Part shown: positions 34,243 through 44,723 of the stretch, piece after piece
How positions within the stretch are numbered: the stretch's first letter is position 1
Layout: the number at the start of each line of letters is the position of its first letter
The notes under the pieces: generated by a model
The model's database searches: none
Seen by the model: only the letters and a program-made list of their open reading frames with translations
Told to the model about the DNA's origin: nothing
Origin: Dipteris shenzhenensis
Taxonomy: Eukaryota > Polypodiophyta > Polypodiopsida > Gleicheniales
Length of the DNA: 64,000 bases
Strand: one strand, 5' to 3'
Assembly (NCBI GenBank): GCA_047967505.1
Contig: CM106540.1
Translations under genes and position numbers: made by a program

Positions 34243-35345
34243 AGACATGATGCAGGCCATGGAACAAAAACTTCACTTGTCTCAGCGGCCAACTCATACA
34301 TATCCACGACGAGAAAATGTTTGGTGTCCACACTGCATGGCCAATCATATAGCAAATGAGTGTCCGGTCCTAAGAGCCAGGACCACTGCACAAGCAAATC
34401 CACTGCCAAGGTTGTGGTGCCATATCTGCATCATCGGTGGCCATGATGAGAATAGTTGCATCTTCAACATGCGTAATGACCAACCTCGACCTCAACAATA
34501 CCAAGTGGCACCCATGCCAATATACAGGCAACCGGCACTTGCACAAGCACCCCCAGCTCCGAGGCTAAATCTTGTTCCTGTTCAGACACAAGTCCCACAA
34601 CTACTCAAGAATCCGAATCCACGACCATATCCAAGAGCACCAAATCCAGCTCCTCGAGCATTTCCAATACATCAATTACAAGCTGAGGAAGTAGACTCGC
34701 CATTTGAGTATGAAATAGAGTACCTAGTGTAGTATGTAGAAGGTGCAAAGGGCCTAATACAAGTTTGTGCAAATCAAGTACATCCCAACACATATCAAGC
34801 ACCAATCAAGTGCTACAGTTGTGGAGAAAATCACTGGATCACAAAGTGGCCTCATCGTGGTAGCCCAGCTACTTTCCAACCCCTCTATAGAGATTGTGGC
34901 AGAGGACATGCCTGTATGGATTGTCCCATGAAAAATAAAGGCCCAGAAGCCTAACATCCCAATCGGCATCATTGGGGTGGACTATCAAAGTCTGGGTCTG
35001 GTAAGTGTAATATCACAACCTGTAAATGTAATTACATGCCAACAGAAAGAGGCCACCAAGGACCCTAACATTCCAATCCAACCAAAGCGACTTTTGAAAA
35101 AGAAAGCACAAGTGCCTCCACCTCTGCCAAGCAATGAGAAACTGAGCTCATCCACATCAACTCCCGAGCGTCAAATAAAAGAAGCTCCATACCCAAATGT
35201 AGAGGCGGAGAAGGCTCGTTTTCAGGCACTTCAACAATGGGTACAAAAGGAACAAGCTCAATTTGAGGTTGAGAAACAAGCTCAAGACCCAATCCATGAC
35301 TTGGATGCACAAAGTATTGATACTGTACTCGAGCCTTTGTTCCAA
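34243..35345 (+). pseudogene. gag: Ty3/Gypsy element: gag C-terminal part with zinc knuckles
   Basis: Continues the reading frame of the B' gag without interruption, then shows cysteine clusters 'CPHCMANHIANEC', 'CHICIIGGHDENSC' and, after a TAG at 34730-34732, 'CYSCGENHWI' and 'CRDCGRGHACMDC'-like pairs, typical of a nucleic-acid-binding Gypsy gag tail with several knuckles. A Pro-rich segment follows (about 34500-34680), then a Lys/Gln/Glu-rich, probably coiled linker. The capsid part is absent. Three or more stops interrupt it. Confidence 0.7.
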
Positions 35346-35589
35346 CAATAGACTCCACAACATAATGTACTGCCACATCAACTTGAAGGAGCTGCACTCT
35401 CTAGCATCCTGAGTTGCCATGTGTTAATTCCCATTAGAATCCTCCTACGGAATTGTCCCAATCTCTAGGAGAGTTTTAAAGGATGAATTGAACTCACAAA
35501 TCCCCCTCCACCTATGAACGACATCAAAGATATCCCTATGCCGATGGGTGAGAGAGATGACATGCAACATCACTGTGCCTTTGATCCAC

Positions 35590-36022
35590 AAGGCATATAA
35601 TGAAGTCCAAGCCATAGTGGATGTGGAGTAGGTGTAAATGTCTATCAAAGGAGCTCTACGAAGAATGGGGTCTCACACCAATCCAAAAGGCTAATTTCAA
35701 CATACGCCTTGCTGATGATTCCCAGGCTAAACCCTTGGGAATAGTGAATGGCATGTCCACAAAGATCACAGGAGTTCACTTTTCCCTTCAATTCACAATT
35801 TTGGATCTCCCCAAAAAATCCTATCAAATCTTACTAAGACGTCCTTGGTTATGGGAAGCATCAGCCCTCCATGACTGGGGAACTGATGGACTGACAATCC
35901 AAAATCATAACACCGCAATTAGGGTGAATGTGGGGACAAGAGCTATTAAATCAATTGTGCCTAGAGTGTTGGATGACACATCTTCAACAACAATCGCAAG
36001 CAAATCAGCTCCATTGCAATAG
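35590..36022 (+). pseudogene. Ty3/Gypsy aspartic protease domain relic
   Basis: Reads 'VNVLSKELYEEWGL', 'FNIRLADDSQAKPLGIV', 'FTILDLPKKSYQILLRRPWL'. This is the retropepsin fold of plant Gypsy elements (after the active site: 'N-LS--LY--WGL', flap region, and 'ILLGRPWL' with the Gly changed to Arg). The active-site region at about 35615-35640 is damaged: the expected D-S/T-G reads D-V-E followed by stops. Non-functional. Confidence 0.7.
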
Positions 36023-36980
36023 CATGCCATAGCAGGTGACTCACAAAGCAATGTCAATCACTGGATACAAACATTGGCAACAACCATCGACACCTGCCAT
36101 TCATTAGATCCCATCTTCTCAAAATAGATGCTAACATGCTACAGGTAGATCCTCCACTCCCACATGAAGAACCAATCGATCTAGAGATACCATTCTTTAT
36201 GGCTGACCTAGAGTGGGATAATGAACCTGAAGAAGGTACCCATACCAATGATGACTCAAATTTTCCTTAGAACCTTGAAATAGAGGCTAAGAATGCTGAA
36301 ATTGAAGATCAAATCTTTGATAATGATAGCCATTTTGCATGCCCTAATGGCAGTCGAGCTCCCAAAAGTTGAACAACAGTAGAAGATCCTGCAAGAAATC
36401 TAAAGGAGGAAATCACAGAAAAGCCAAGGCCGAGCACTTCAATGAATTCGAACGAGTCCAAACAAGGATCGTCGAATTGTACCTTGCAAAGCTAGCTCCC
36501 TCAAAATCAGAACCACCACCTCTTGAATGGTCCCTTGAGGGACTAGAAGGAGTATGCAGCAAATGACCCTTACTTGGAAACACCTTACCAGTGGAAAAGT
36601 TACCGCACAATTCCCAACGTAAGAAGTTTCGGAAATATAAGCCACATGTACAGATGAAGCTTGATAAGAGACTTCAGAAAAAGAAAGTCAAGACGAGCCT
36701 AACAAATTAGTAAATGTAATTATGCCACCCAGTACACATGACACATGTCAGGCTAGTTCAACACCATCAGAGGCCTATCTTCAAGAAGTGCTAGAATACT
36801 TCAAGAATTACACAAGTGGCAGTGTGCCAATAGCAATGCCAGGACCACTAAGAGAATATGAAGTTCAAGAAACCGATAGCATTGGGGAAACTCCAATCTA
36901 TGAGGGACTAGCAAAAACACACACAATAAACCTCGCCCTTGAAGGGGAGGAAGAAAAACTAGTTTTCATTGGAAAATAGC
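36023..36980 (+). pseudogene. Gypsy linker between protease and RT
   Basis: About 1 kb of decayed coding sequence connecting protease to RT. Recognisable pieces are acidic ('NEPEEGTHTNDDS') and near 36890 'TPIYEGLAKTHTINLALEGE', the usual lead-in to Gypsy RT. Several stops and frameshifts. Confidence 0.5.
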
Positions 36981-37473
36981 TTCGTCAAGAAGATGAAATC
37001 AAACTCAAAGCACTCCTAATGGAATACCGTCACTGCCTAGCAAGGTCATACAAAGAGATGAAAGGAATTTCACCAGAAGTGGCAGTACACACGATACCTA
37101 TAAGGGAAGGTGCTCACCCTAAGGTATGTGGACCTTATCGCACAAATCCTAAGTATGGCACCATGGTTTATGACGAGCTGTAAAAAATCCTAGATGTCGG
37201 ATTCATCTATGAGATAGAGGACACTGATTGGGTTTCACCCATCTTCATTGTGCCTAAACGCAACAAGAAGCTCAAAATATGCATAAACTTAAAAAATGTG
37301 AATGCTGCCACAATTAGGGATCACTATCCCCTACCCTTAACAGAAATAGTGTTGGAAACGGTGGCAAGCTCCGAAATATATAGCTTCTTGGATGGCTTCA
37401 GTGGCTATAACCAAGTGCAAATTGCTCCTAAAGACCAATCAAAAATAGCATTTGCTACAAAATGGATGAATAT
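36981..37473 (+). pseudogene. pol: Ty3/Gypsy reverse transcriptase, N-terminal half only
   Basis: Reads 'YRHCLARSYKEMKGISPEV', 'GFIYEIEDTDWVSPIFIVPK', 'CINLKNVNAATIRDHYPLPL' and 'FLDGFSGYNQVQIAPKDQSK', which are RT blocks up to the first catalytic Asp. A TAA at 37181-37183 stands for a Gln codon of relatives. The protein then jumps after 'IAFATKW' straight to integrase: the palm motif with the two catalytic Asp residues, the connection and RNase H are all missing. Confidence 0.85.
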
Positions 37474-38463
37474 GTAAAAGGTTGTAATGTATGCCAACGG
37501 ACTACTAAACCACAACACAAAGACTTCAATCCCCTAACAACAGTTTTTGCACAAAAACCATTTGAAAAATGGGGGATTGACTATGTGGTTCCCATACATC
37601 TAGCAGCAAAAGGAACACAGGCATGCTACATCATTGTGGCCATTGATTACTTTACAAAATGGGCTGAAGCTAAAGCAGTTAGAAAGGCAAATGCGAGAAG
37701 CACAGCAAGATTCTTATACGAAAATGTGATCACCTGATTCAGATGTCCCATTGAAATTGTGTCAGATAGAGGCACCCATTTTGTCAATGAGGTAATCCAA
37801 GAACCTTTGTTTGGCTTCATGGTAATCCATAGAAAAAGCACACCCTACTACCCCCAAGGGAATGGACAGTCCAAATCCACCAACAAAATAATATGCATTA
37901 TCCTCACCAAGGTAGTAGAACCATAGCGTTTTGATTGGGCAGAGAAATTGAATGCAGCCTTATGGGCATACAGAACCACACTAAAAGTCAGACTATACAG
38001 AACACACCTTTCCAATTGGTGTACGGCCTTGAAGCTGTGGTCCCACTAGAATTTGTAATACTAAGTATAGGAATGCATGGGAGACCATGAATCCTTGAAA
38101 GAAAGACTCTATCAGTTGGAGAAGCATACAAAAAAAGAGTAGTCGCCTACCATGCCATAACAACAAAAAAATGCAGAAGAAAGGCGTGGTTTGATAGAAA
38201 TCTTAAAGCTAAAGACATCAAGGAAGGTGACTTGGTCCTGTTATACAATGCCAAAGTACACAAGGGGAAACTAAAGTACCTAGGTCAAGGACCCTACCGA
38301 GTATGAAAGATGAATCCCATCAAAGCTATGCTACTGGAAACATTGGATGGAGTCCAGTTCAACACAACAATAAATGGGAGCCGACTGAAGCGCTACTACA
38401 TCAACACACAAGCCATCCCCAACAAAAATGAAGATTTGAAAAACCAAGTCTTCCTTAGTTAGG
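37474..38463 (+). pseudogene. Ty3/Gypsy integrase
   Basis: Begins in the zinc finger ('CNVCQR'), then core 'FEKWGIDYVVPIHLA', 'YIIVAIDYFTKWAEAKAV', 'IEIVSDRGTHFVN', 'STPYYPQGNGQSKSTNK'. The first two Asp residues are present. The third catalytic residue, Glu in relatives ('GLAESTNK'), is Lys here. Stops at 37735-37737, 37924-37926 and 38304-38306 fit CGA or CAG changes. The C-terminal domain ('LVLLYNAKVHKGKLKYLGQGPYRV') contains the GPY motif; no chromodomain is seen. It looks like a non-chromovirus plant Gypsy lineage. Confidence 0.85.
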
Positions 38464-41275
38464 ATTAGATTATATCACGAGCACTCACTTGCATATGTAT
38501 GTCTTCACACATATAGATAGTATTAATCGATTTTAACCTTGGGCTCAGAAGTGATGCCTAAGTTCTAGCTACCCTATGAAAATCCCAGTAACAAAAAAAG
38601 CATATAGTTAGTCCCTACCTAGCTACTAGGTCACATGCACATGCTTTCTCTTAGACACATAGATGATTGCATGAATAATTGTACCACACACTTTCATTCC
38701 ACACTCTCAAAGCATGTATAAAAATATGATCTCACACACACATAGAAAGGTCATACTGACATGCCAACCAATCTAATGCTCAATGATACACCACATGCAC
38801 ATGGATGCAAGTTCGAAAAAGATGCTGCCACTAAAGAGGATGCGTAGAAAGAGCCCACTACCTCAACCATGAGACCCCCACTAGACTTGGCAACCATCTA
38901 CATCCTCTTAACCATGACGACTACAGGCATTTGTGGTCCAGAGTGATAGCTCCGAAGAGGATTCAGTGCATGACCAAGATGAACAAATGCCACCCCAATC
39001 ACCACCGGCCTACACAGCCATTGATTCGGGGCCCAGTCACTGGAACTTGTTTCAGGCTTGGCTGGGCTCTAAAACACGTTTCAGCGTAACTGTGGCTGAA
39101 AGTGCAATCCTGAACTCTGTGTTGTGACTAAAGTCAAACACAGCTGATAGCAGCAGTACAAGCAACAACAATCCTACAGACCTACTATAACTCCTTGACA
39201 TCCACACATGCTCAACAAATAGAGGTAGTGGCACAAGCTCAACTCACTCTAATCCACAAAGAAGAAGAGCTCCAAGATTGCAAAGACAAGCTTGAAGAAA
39301 TGAAACAATCTTTGGTAGTGCGTGCATTTAGCATTGACGAGCTTACAAGGGAATGCAGAATCTTAAAGGAAAAACTTGATACCATTCAAGAGGCCAGCAC
39401 TTCACAAGCACAAGTCTTGGACCAATGGTCCAATACCACTGAAGACATTCCTCAACAGGCAAAGGTCACCTTGCAAATGAGAAAGCTTGAGGCATATACA
39501 ACCATCTACCATCAATACAAAGAAAAAATGAATGAGATGCACTCCCAAAAGATAATCATCTCCAAGCTTGAACTCCAATAGCTAGTGCGAAGACAACACC
39601 AATGAAGCCCCGCTTCAATGCACAATGGTGGTGTACCAAGAGCTTGTGGCTGCTCTACAAGTGGAAGATCACCTCAATGCACGTGTGCTTATCCAATGGA
39701 AGCAACTCCAAATCAGGATCATATTTGCTCATCCAACAATCAAATGGGAACGTTCCATTGGGACAGAAACCCTGTGCATAATTTGCCAAGACTTTTGTCC
39801 GAAGATGGGAAAAATATCTTCTGCCTGTCTACACATGCCAGGTTTATAGCATGACATAACCGACATCCCACCCATGCAGCTGATGATCCCATCACACCAG
39901 CAAAAAGAAGTGTCGAAAGACGACAAGGCCTATCTCACATCCAACTCCCCATATCTAACCACTCTTTCTGCCAACATCAAACCTCACTTACCCTTGCTAC
40001 TACCACCCTCTTAACCTTCCCCGAGCTCCATCCTAACATCTATTCCCTCCATCGTCTCTTTGCTCGTGCCTCTCACCATTTTCAACTAACCCAATAGTCA
40101 CAAACTTATGAGTCCCTCACACCTAGCTTCTTCCCCTCCCTTGCTAATCTTACCCTTGAGGATTACCAAGCTGCTCAAACTATTTGCCTAGTTCTTCCCC
40201 CCCTCCCCTCTGCTCCCCCTTCCGCAACTAACACTCTGCCATATTTCTCCCCCATGTCCCCAGATTCTCTCCCTGCCCCATCATCACCTCCGACACTACT
40301 TGTGCTTCCACATCAGCAAAAAATGACATAGTATTTGATTTTGAATATTAGGATCCGGATAATCCAATTGTACTCCCATGCCAAGTTCCAATGATGGGTA
40401 TGATTTTGATGAGATACCACTTCCCAGTAACTCCATCAAGGAATTTTGGAGCAAATATCCTGATATAAAAACTCGAGGTGGATGGTTGGACAACTTTCCT
40501 ACCAACCTTCATCAGCGTCAAATTAGTAAAGGTTGGATTAGCAAGTTGGATCCACAACCTGATTGGTGCCATCCCAAACTCTTTGATGTAATCTTCTTGG
40601 AGTACCTACTACCTCCATGTCTCAGAACCCAGTCTCAGAACCCATCCCAAGTTCTATGCAGTTCCACAGCATAAAAAATGGGAAGCCAACATACACTTTG
40701 GCTGAAGATCGAACCATACTCTGGTGTGGAATGGAATATCCAAGGCACAATGGTCTGAGCACTTCAGCAGCATGAGCAAATAATGCATGGCAACATTGAT
40801 CGCTTCCTTCGCCTAAGTGCTATATTCTGTAAAACATTGGAATTCATTCTAGAGGTCCCATGTTACCTTGATTCCCATTTGGCTCCACTCAGTTTCAATC
40901 CCAATGAAAGGGTCGATGCTTATATTACAAGCCAACTCTATCAAAGAGTAATCTTCTTAGAAGCATGCCACATATCTCTATTTGAGCAAATGGTGGATAC
41001 AGGCTACTTGAAAATTGAGCAAAAATTGTATGGTGCTAAGGCTTTACATCAAGATCGACTAGCATGACACAAGTTCCACAGCCACTGGACTAAAAGCATG
41101 GCAACCCAGGTACGTGCTCGCAATCAGCCATAACCCGAGAACGGGTAATAAAATGGATCCAGGAGTATGTTGTCTCTGTGCCAACATGGACTTAGGTAGA
41201 ACAGAATGTGTGTGTAGAGTAGCGGCAATGCTCCGCTTGTACTTGCATAAGGCTAGAAATAATCCCTCTTAGAAA
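38464..41275 (+). pseudogene. Unrecognised coding region downstream of Gypsy integrase
   Basis: About 2.8 kb, between the end of pol and a minisatellite-bearing, LTR-like segment. Separate open stretches look like one broken protein: an acidic Ser/Glu/Asp-rich part (38933-39120), a strong coiled coil of about 130 residues (about 39140-39581, rich in 'KEEELQDCKDKLEEMKQ' type heptads), a Cys/His cluster 'CIICQDFCPKMGK...CLH' (about 39772-39840), a Pro/Ser/Leu-rich part, a Trp-rich part ('EFWSKYPDIKTRGGWLDNF', 40440-40500), an alpha-helical part (40783-41067), and a Cys-rich tail ending 'LYLHKARNN' at about 41275. I do not recognise the family; there is no clear signal peptide or membrane segment, so it is not an obvious envelope-like protein. 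The tail region occurs again, inverted, at 47660-47940, showing that it belongs to a repeated element. Confidence 0.55.
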
Positions 41276-41288
41276 TCCAACTTGCATG

Positions 41289-41496
41289 TTCTACATGCAA
41301 CTTCTACATGCAACTTCTACATGTGAGTTCTACATGCAAGTTCTACATGCGAGTTCTACATGCAAGTTCTACATACAAGTTCTACATGCGAGTTCTACAT
41401 GCAACTCCTACATGCGAGTTCTACATGTGAGTTCTACATGCAACTCCTACATGCAACTCCTACATGCAACTCCTACATGCAAGTTCTACATGTAGA
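41289..41496 (+). repeat. 13-bp minisatellite, about 16 units
   Basis: Sixteen head-to-tail copies of a 13-bp unit, consensus TTCTACATGCAAG with variants at the last four bases and at position 2. It lies just after the Gypsy tail region and just before a TATA box, so it probably sits in the U3 part of that element's LTR. Confidence 0.95.
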
Positions 41497-41547
41497 GAGA
41501 GAATGTCTTACAATTCCTACATGCACAAAGAGAAGCTCTCCGACTTG

Positions 41548-41555
41548 TATAAATA
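41548..41555 (+). promoter_or_regulatory. TATA box of a probable Gypsy LTR promoter
   Basis: TATAAATA lies about 50 bp after the 13-bp repeats and upstream of CT-rich sequence, as in a plant LTR promoter. The LTR ends are not defined, because no partner LTR is present. Confidence 0.5.
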
Positions 41556-41639
41556 CCCCATAATGGAATGAAGCCCATACTCTTTGGGGCATTGTGTTGA
41601 GTTCTACTTTGGTATTCCAAGCAATTGTCTCAAGTGTCC

Positions 41640-42035
41640 TAACCTTGCAAATCCTCCTCCCCTCTTCTCCAACCTTGTAACCCATCCTCTCCCTCTCCTC
41701 CTCCCTCCTCCTCCTCCCTTCTGCTCCTCCCTCTTCCACCTCTCCCTCTCCTCCTCCTCCCTTTTGCTCCTCCCTTCTCCTTCCTCATCTGTCTTCTTTC
41801 CCCATGCTCTTACACCTTCTTCCTCTCCCACTCCTATGCTCCCCCTAAACCCTTAGTTCCTCAACCCTTAACCTCCATGATCTACAAGGGAGACGAGTTC
41901 TCCACCATGTACTCTACCCTTAACCTTGGAACCTCTTCTAAACCTTGGAAGCTCCTTCTAAACCCTGGAACCTCTTCTAAACTCTAGAACCTCCTCCTAA
42001 CCCTTAAACTCCTCCTAAACCCTACAACCCCCAAT
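41640..42035 (+). repeat. CT-rich and 'ctaaaccttggaacct' low-complexity tract
   Basis: First a 200-bp run dominated by CTCCTCC, then loose repeats of 'cttctaaaccttggaacc' to about 42000. Open frames rich in Pro/Ser or Glu/Arg here are composition artefacts. It could be the 3' part of the Gypsy LTR. Confidence 0.7.
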
Positions 42036-42289
42036 GAAGGCAAAAGCCTTCCTTACCTCAACCATGATGATACACGTTCCTTTTACACATGCATGCACTA
42101 TGTTTGCTCACCACACTTAAGCCTACATCTCTCACCGAAACATGACTCGAGGTTCTAAGCTACACGTATACTACAAACGACAACCCCGATATATATGTAG
42201 GTGACAAAAAGACTCAGAACCCTGCATACTAAGAATACCGTGCTCTTCCTGCGGAAGCCATGGAAAAGAGCCAACACATACCAATCTTT

Positions 42290-42560
42290 TAGATCATCCA
42301 TTCGAATCAAGTCTGCATGTGGTAGTTGATCTAGCCTCCGGTAGGATCTTCTTCTGTGATAAGTCTACTCAAGTAATAAAAAATTGCATGCTATCTTCCT
42401 AGTGTATAAATTATCTGATAATCAAATTCCTGCAACAACAACATCCACCTTGCAAGTCTTCCAGTTATTTGTGGTTTAGTCTTACCAAATAGATCAAAGC
42501 CTGGTGGTCAACATGGTATTTATGGCCAAGTAAAAATGTCCTTGAACTCTAGCAATAGCT
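42290..42560 (-). pseudogene. Ty3/Gypsy RNase H fragment
   Basis: The minus strand reads 'LLGHKYHVDHQALIYLV' in one frame and 'PQITGRLARWMLLLQEFD', 'YQIIYTLGR', 'YYLSRLITEEDPTG' in another. This is the C-terminal part of a Gypsy RNase H and the following linker ('DHQALVYL', 'GRIARW-LLLQE-DF', 'A-DYLSR'). It carries a frameshift near 42490 and stops. It is opposite in orientation to the Gypsy element just upstream, so it comes from another copy. Confidence 0.75.
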
Positions 42561-42826
42561 CCCCCAGACCTTATTTTCACTATTAGGATTTAGTGGGAGA
42601 GATGTACTGGTCCTCTCCAACAACAATGCAAGAGAGATTGATCTCATTCATGAGGATGTGTGATTGTTTCCCTTTTTTCATTTGACACGATTTGGGATTT
42701 TGTGGCACTATAGACCAAACCCTTGGCTTCTCTATCATATTGTAGAGGTCAAGGATAGAGTTCTTACTCTCCCACCTCTTGTATAATTTCTCTTCTCCTA
42801 TCATGTTGCTCATATCATCTCTTCGT

Positions 42827-43178
42827 TGTGAAGATAGTGGGAGAGAGGGAAGGAGTCTCACTTGTGGTTTTCTCACATACACAATGGGGGAATACACACA
42901 CAGGTGGAGGCTGAAAATAGTTTTCCTCTTCTTAGTTGTGAAAGCCAAAAGAACTCAAGTACAAAGAAATAGAAGAACCCTATATGTGGGTCTCAAACCA
43001 AACTCAGCTAACTAAGGTGGCATACTAACTGAGCCACAAACTAGAGTAGATAAGGATAGCTCTCATCCAACTATTATTCATGGGCGGTGTACCAACCGCA
43101 TCTGTAGCTAACAAGTCGGTGACATAAATGCACAACGGTCACCCTGGCATATCACGAGTAGAGCTCGATATATCTACA
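42827..43178 (-). repeat. 3' LTR of Copia element D (352 bp)
   Basis: On the minus strand it starts TGTAGATATATCGAGCTC after the polypurine tract 'gagggggag' and ends ATCTTCACA. Nearly identical to the LTR at 62369-62720, also 352 bp, and clearly related to 11552-11909. Confidence 0.92.
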
Positions 43179-44707
43179 CTCCCCCTCGAGCTCAATCCCA
43201 ATTCCTACACACCAAGCAGGTCTCTGAACTTGCGCAGCTTCTCTGCGCCCAATGCCTTCGTGAATATGTTAGCTACCTAATCCTCTGTGTTAACATAAAC
43301 TAGATCAATAAGACCTAGTAAAACCTTCTCCCGCACATAGTGATAATGCACCTCAATGTGCTTTGTTTTAGCATGATAGATTGGGTTATTTGCCAAGTGT
43401 ATACTACTCATGTTATCATAATAAATGACAACTGGCCCATCTGTAGACTGATGTATATCATATAGTAGCTTATGCAATGAACCTACCTCACATGCAGCCA
43501 TTACTGCATCTCTGTACTCAGCCTCTGTGCTCGACAAGGCAATTGTAGGCTGTTTCTTGTTGCTCCAAGTGACTGCAGCACTCCCAAAAGAGAACACATA
43601 TCCACTAGTAGATCATCTATCTGAAATACTACCAGCCCAATTAGCATCAGTGTATCCATGCAACTGTATCTGAACCCCAGCCTCATAAAATAGTCCATAC
43701 TGCAATGTGGACTTCACATACCTGAGTATGCGTCTAGCCGCATCCAAATGCGGTTTCCTTGGAGCCTGCATAAACTGACTTACCAATCCAACAGCATAGC
43801 TCAAATTTGGCCTGGTAATTGTCATATAAATCGAACTTCCTACTATGTGTCTCTACATAGTAGGGTCTTCCAGAAGCTCACCTGCATCTGTGCTCAGCTT
43901 CACATTCTGCTTCAAAGGAACTGAAATAGGCTTATAGCTTGTCATCCCATATTTGGACAGCATGTCCAATCCATACTGCCTCTGCAAGAGCTGTATCCCA
44001 CTTGGTGATTTAATCACCTCAATGCCCAAGAAATAACACAGCTCTCCCAAATCCTTCATCTCAAACTTCTGCTTCAATAGCATTTTCACATGAAGGACAT
44101 CTTCATCACTATCCCCTGTGATGATCAAATCATCAACATAAATGACAAGCAGCATAATACCTTTCTCTGTTTTTCTCACATAAAGTGAGAAATCTGCCTT
44201 GGAAATCTGAAAGCCAATAGTGACAAGATACTGTCCTATCTTGTCAGACCATGCTCTAGGTGCTTACTTCAAGCCATACAAGGCTTTTTTCAACCTGCAA
44301 ACAAACTCAAGATGAACAGCATGAACATAACCTAGTGGCTGCTCCATAAAGACCTCTTCTTGCAAATCACCATGCAAGAAGGCATTCTTTACATCCATCT
44401 AATGTAAAGACCATCCCTTTGATGCAGCCATAGCAATGACTGCTCTTACGGTTGCCATCCTTGCAACCGGACTAAATGTTTCTTCATAATCAATGCCATA
44501 TGTCTGTGCATACCCCTTGACAACTAATCTTGCCTTGTGCATTGTGCTTGACTTTATAAACCCACTTACAGCCAATTGCATTCTTGTCTTTAGGCAAAGG
44601 CACCAATTCCCATGTAGCATTTGCTTCCAAGGCATCCATTTCTTCATCCATGGCTTTCTTCCATTTTTCTTTTCCCATGGCTTGCTCAAAAGAAGAGGGT
44701 TCTGGTT
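43179..44707 (-). pseudogene. pol: Copia element D: pol from RT onward
   Basis: Minus-strand RT and RNase H, close to A1 and A2: '[20 protein letters not shown]', '[19 protein letters not shown]', '[20 protein letters not shown]', 'VIYVDDLIITGDSDEDV', 'SKYGMTSYKPISVPL', 'STEAEYRDA', 'NNPIYHAKTKHIEVHYH'. The YVDD motif is intact, but a short deletion/frameshift lies near 44535 and stops occur near 44400, 44268, 43850 and 43610, and near the end. Gag, protease and integrase are missing: at about 44707 the sequence switches to a plus-strand leader of another element. Ends with 'GAEKLRKFRDLLGV' and a TAG. Confidence 0.9.
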
Positions 44708-44711
44708 GACA

Positions 44712-44723
44712 TGGTATCAGAGC
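44712..44723 (+). promoter_or_regulatory. Primer-binding site of element E
   Basis: TGGTATCAGAGC preceded by 'gaca', which is all that could remain of an upstream LTR end. It opens a plus-strand leader. Confidence 0.8.

Noticed and set aside
38464-41275. Reading the region after the Gypsy integrase as an envelope-like gene
   Set aside because: No signal peptide, transmembrane helix or fusion-like segment is visible; position alone is not enough.
41289-41496. CRISPR-like regular repeats
   Set aside because: 13-bp units are head to tail without spacers in a plant sequence; it is a minisatellite.
41584-41856. Pro/Ser/Leu-rich open frame and its Glu/Arg-rich antisense
   Set aside because: Explained by the CTCCTCC low-complexity tract.
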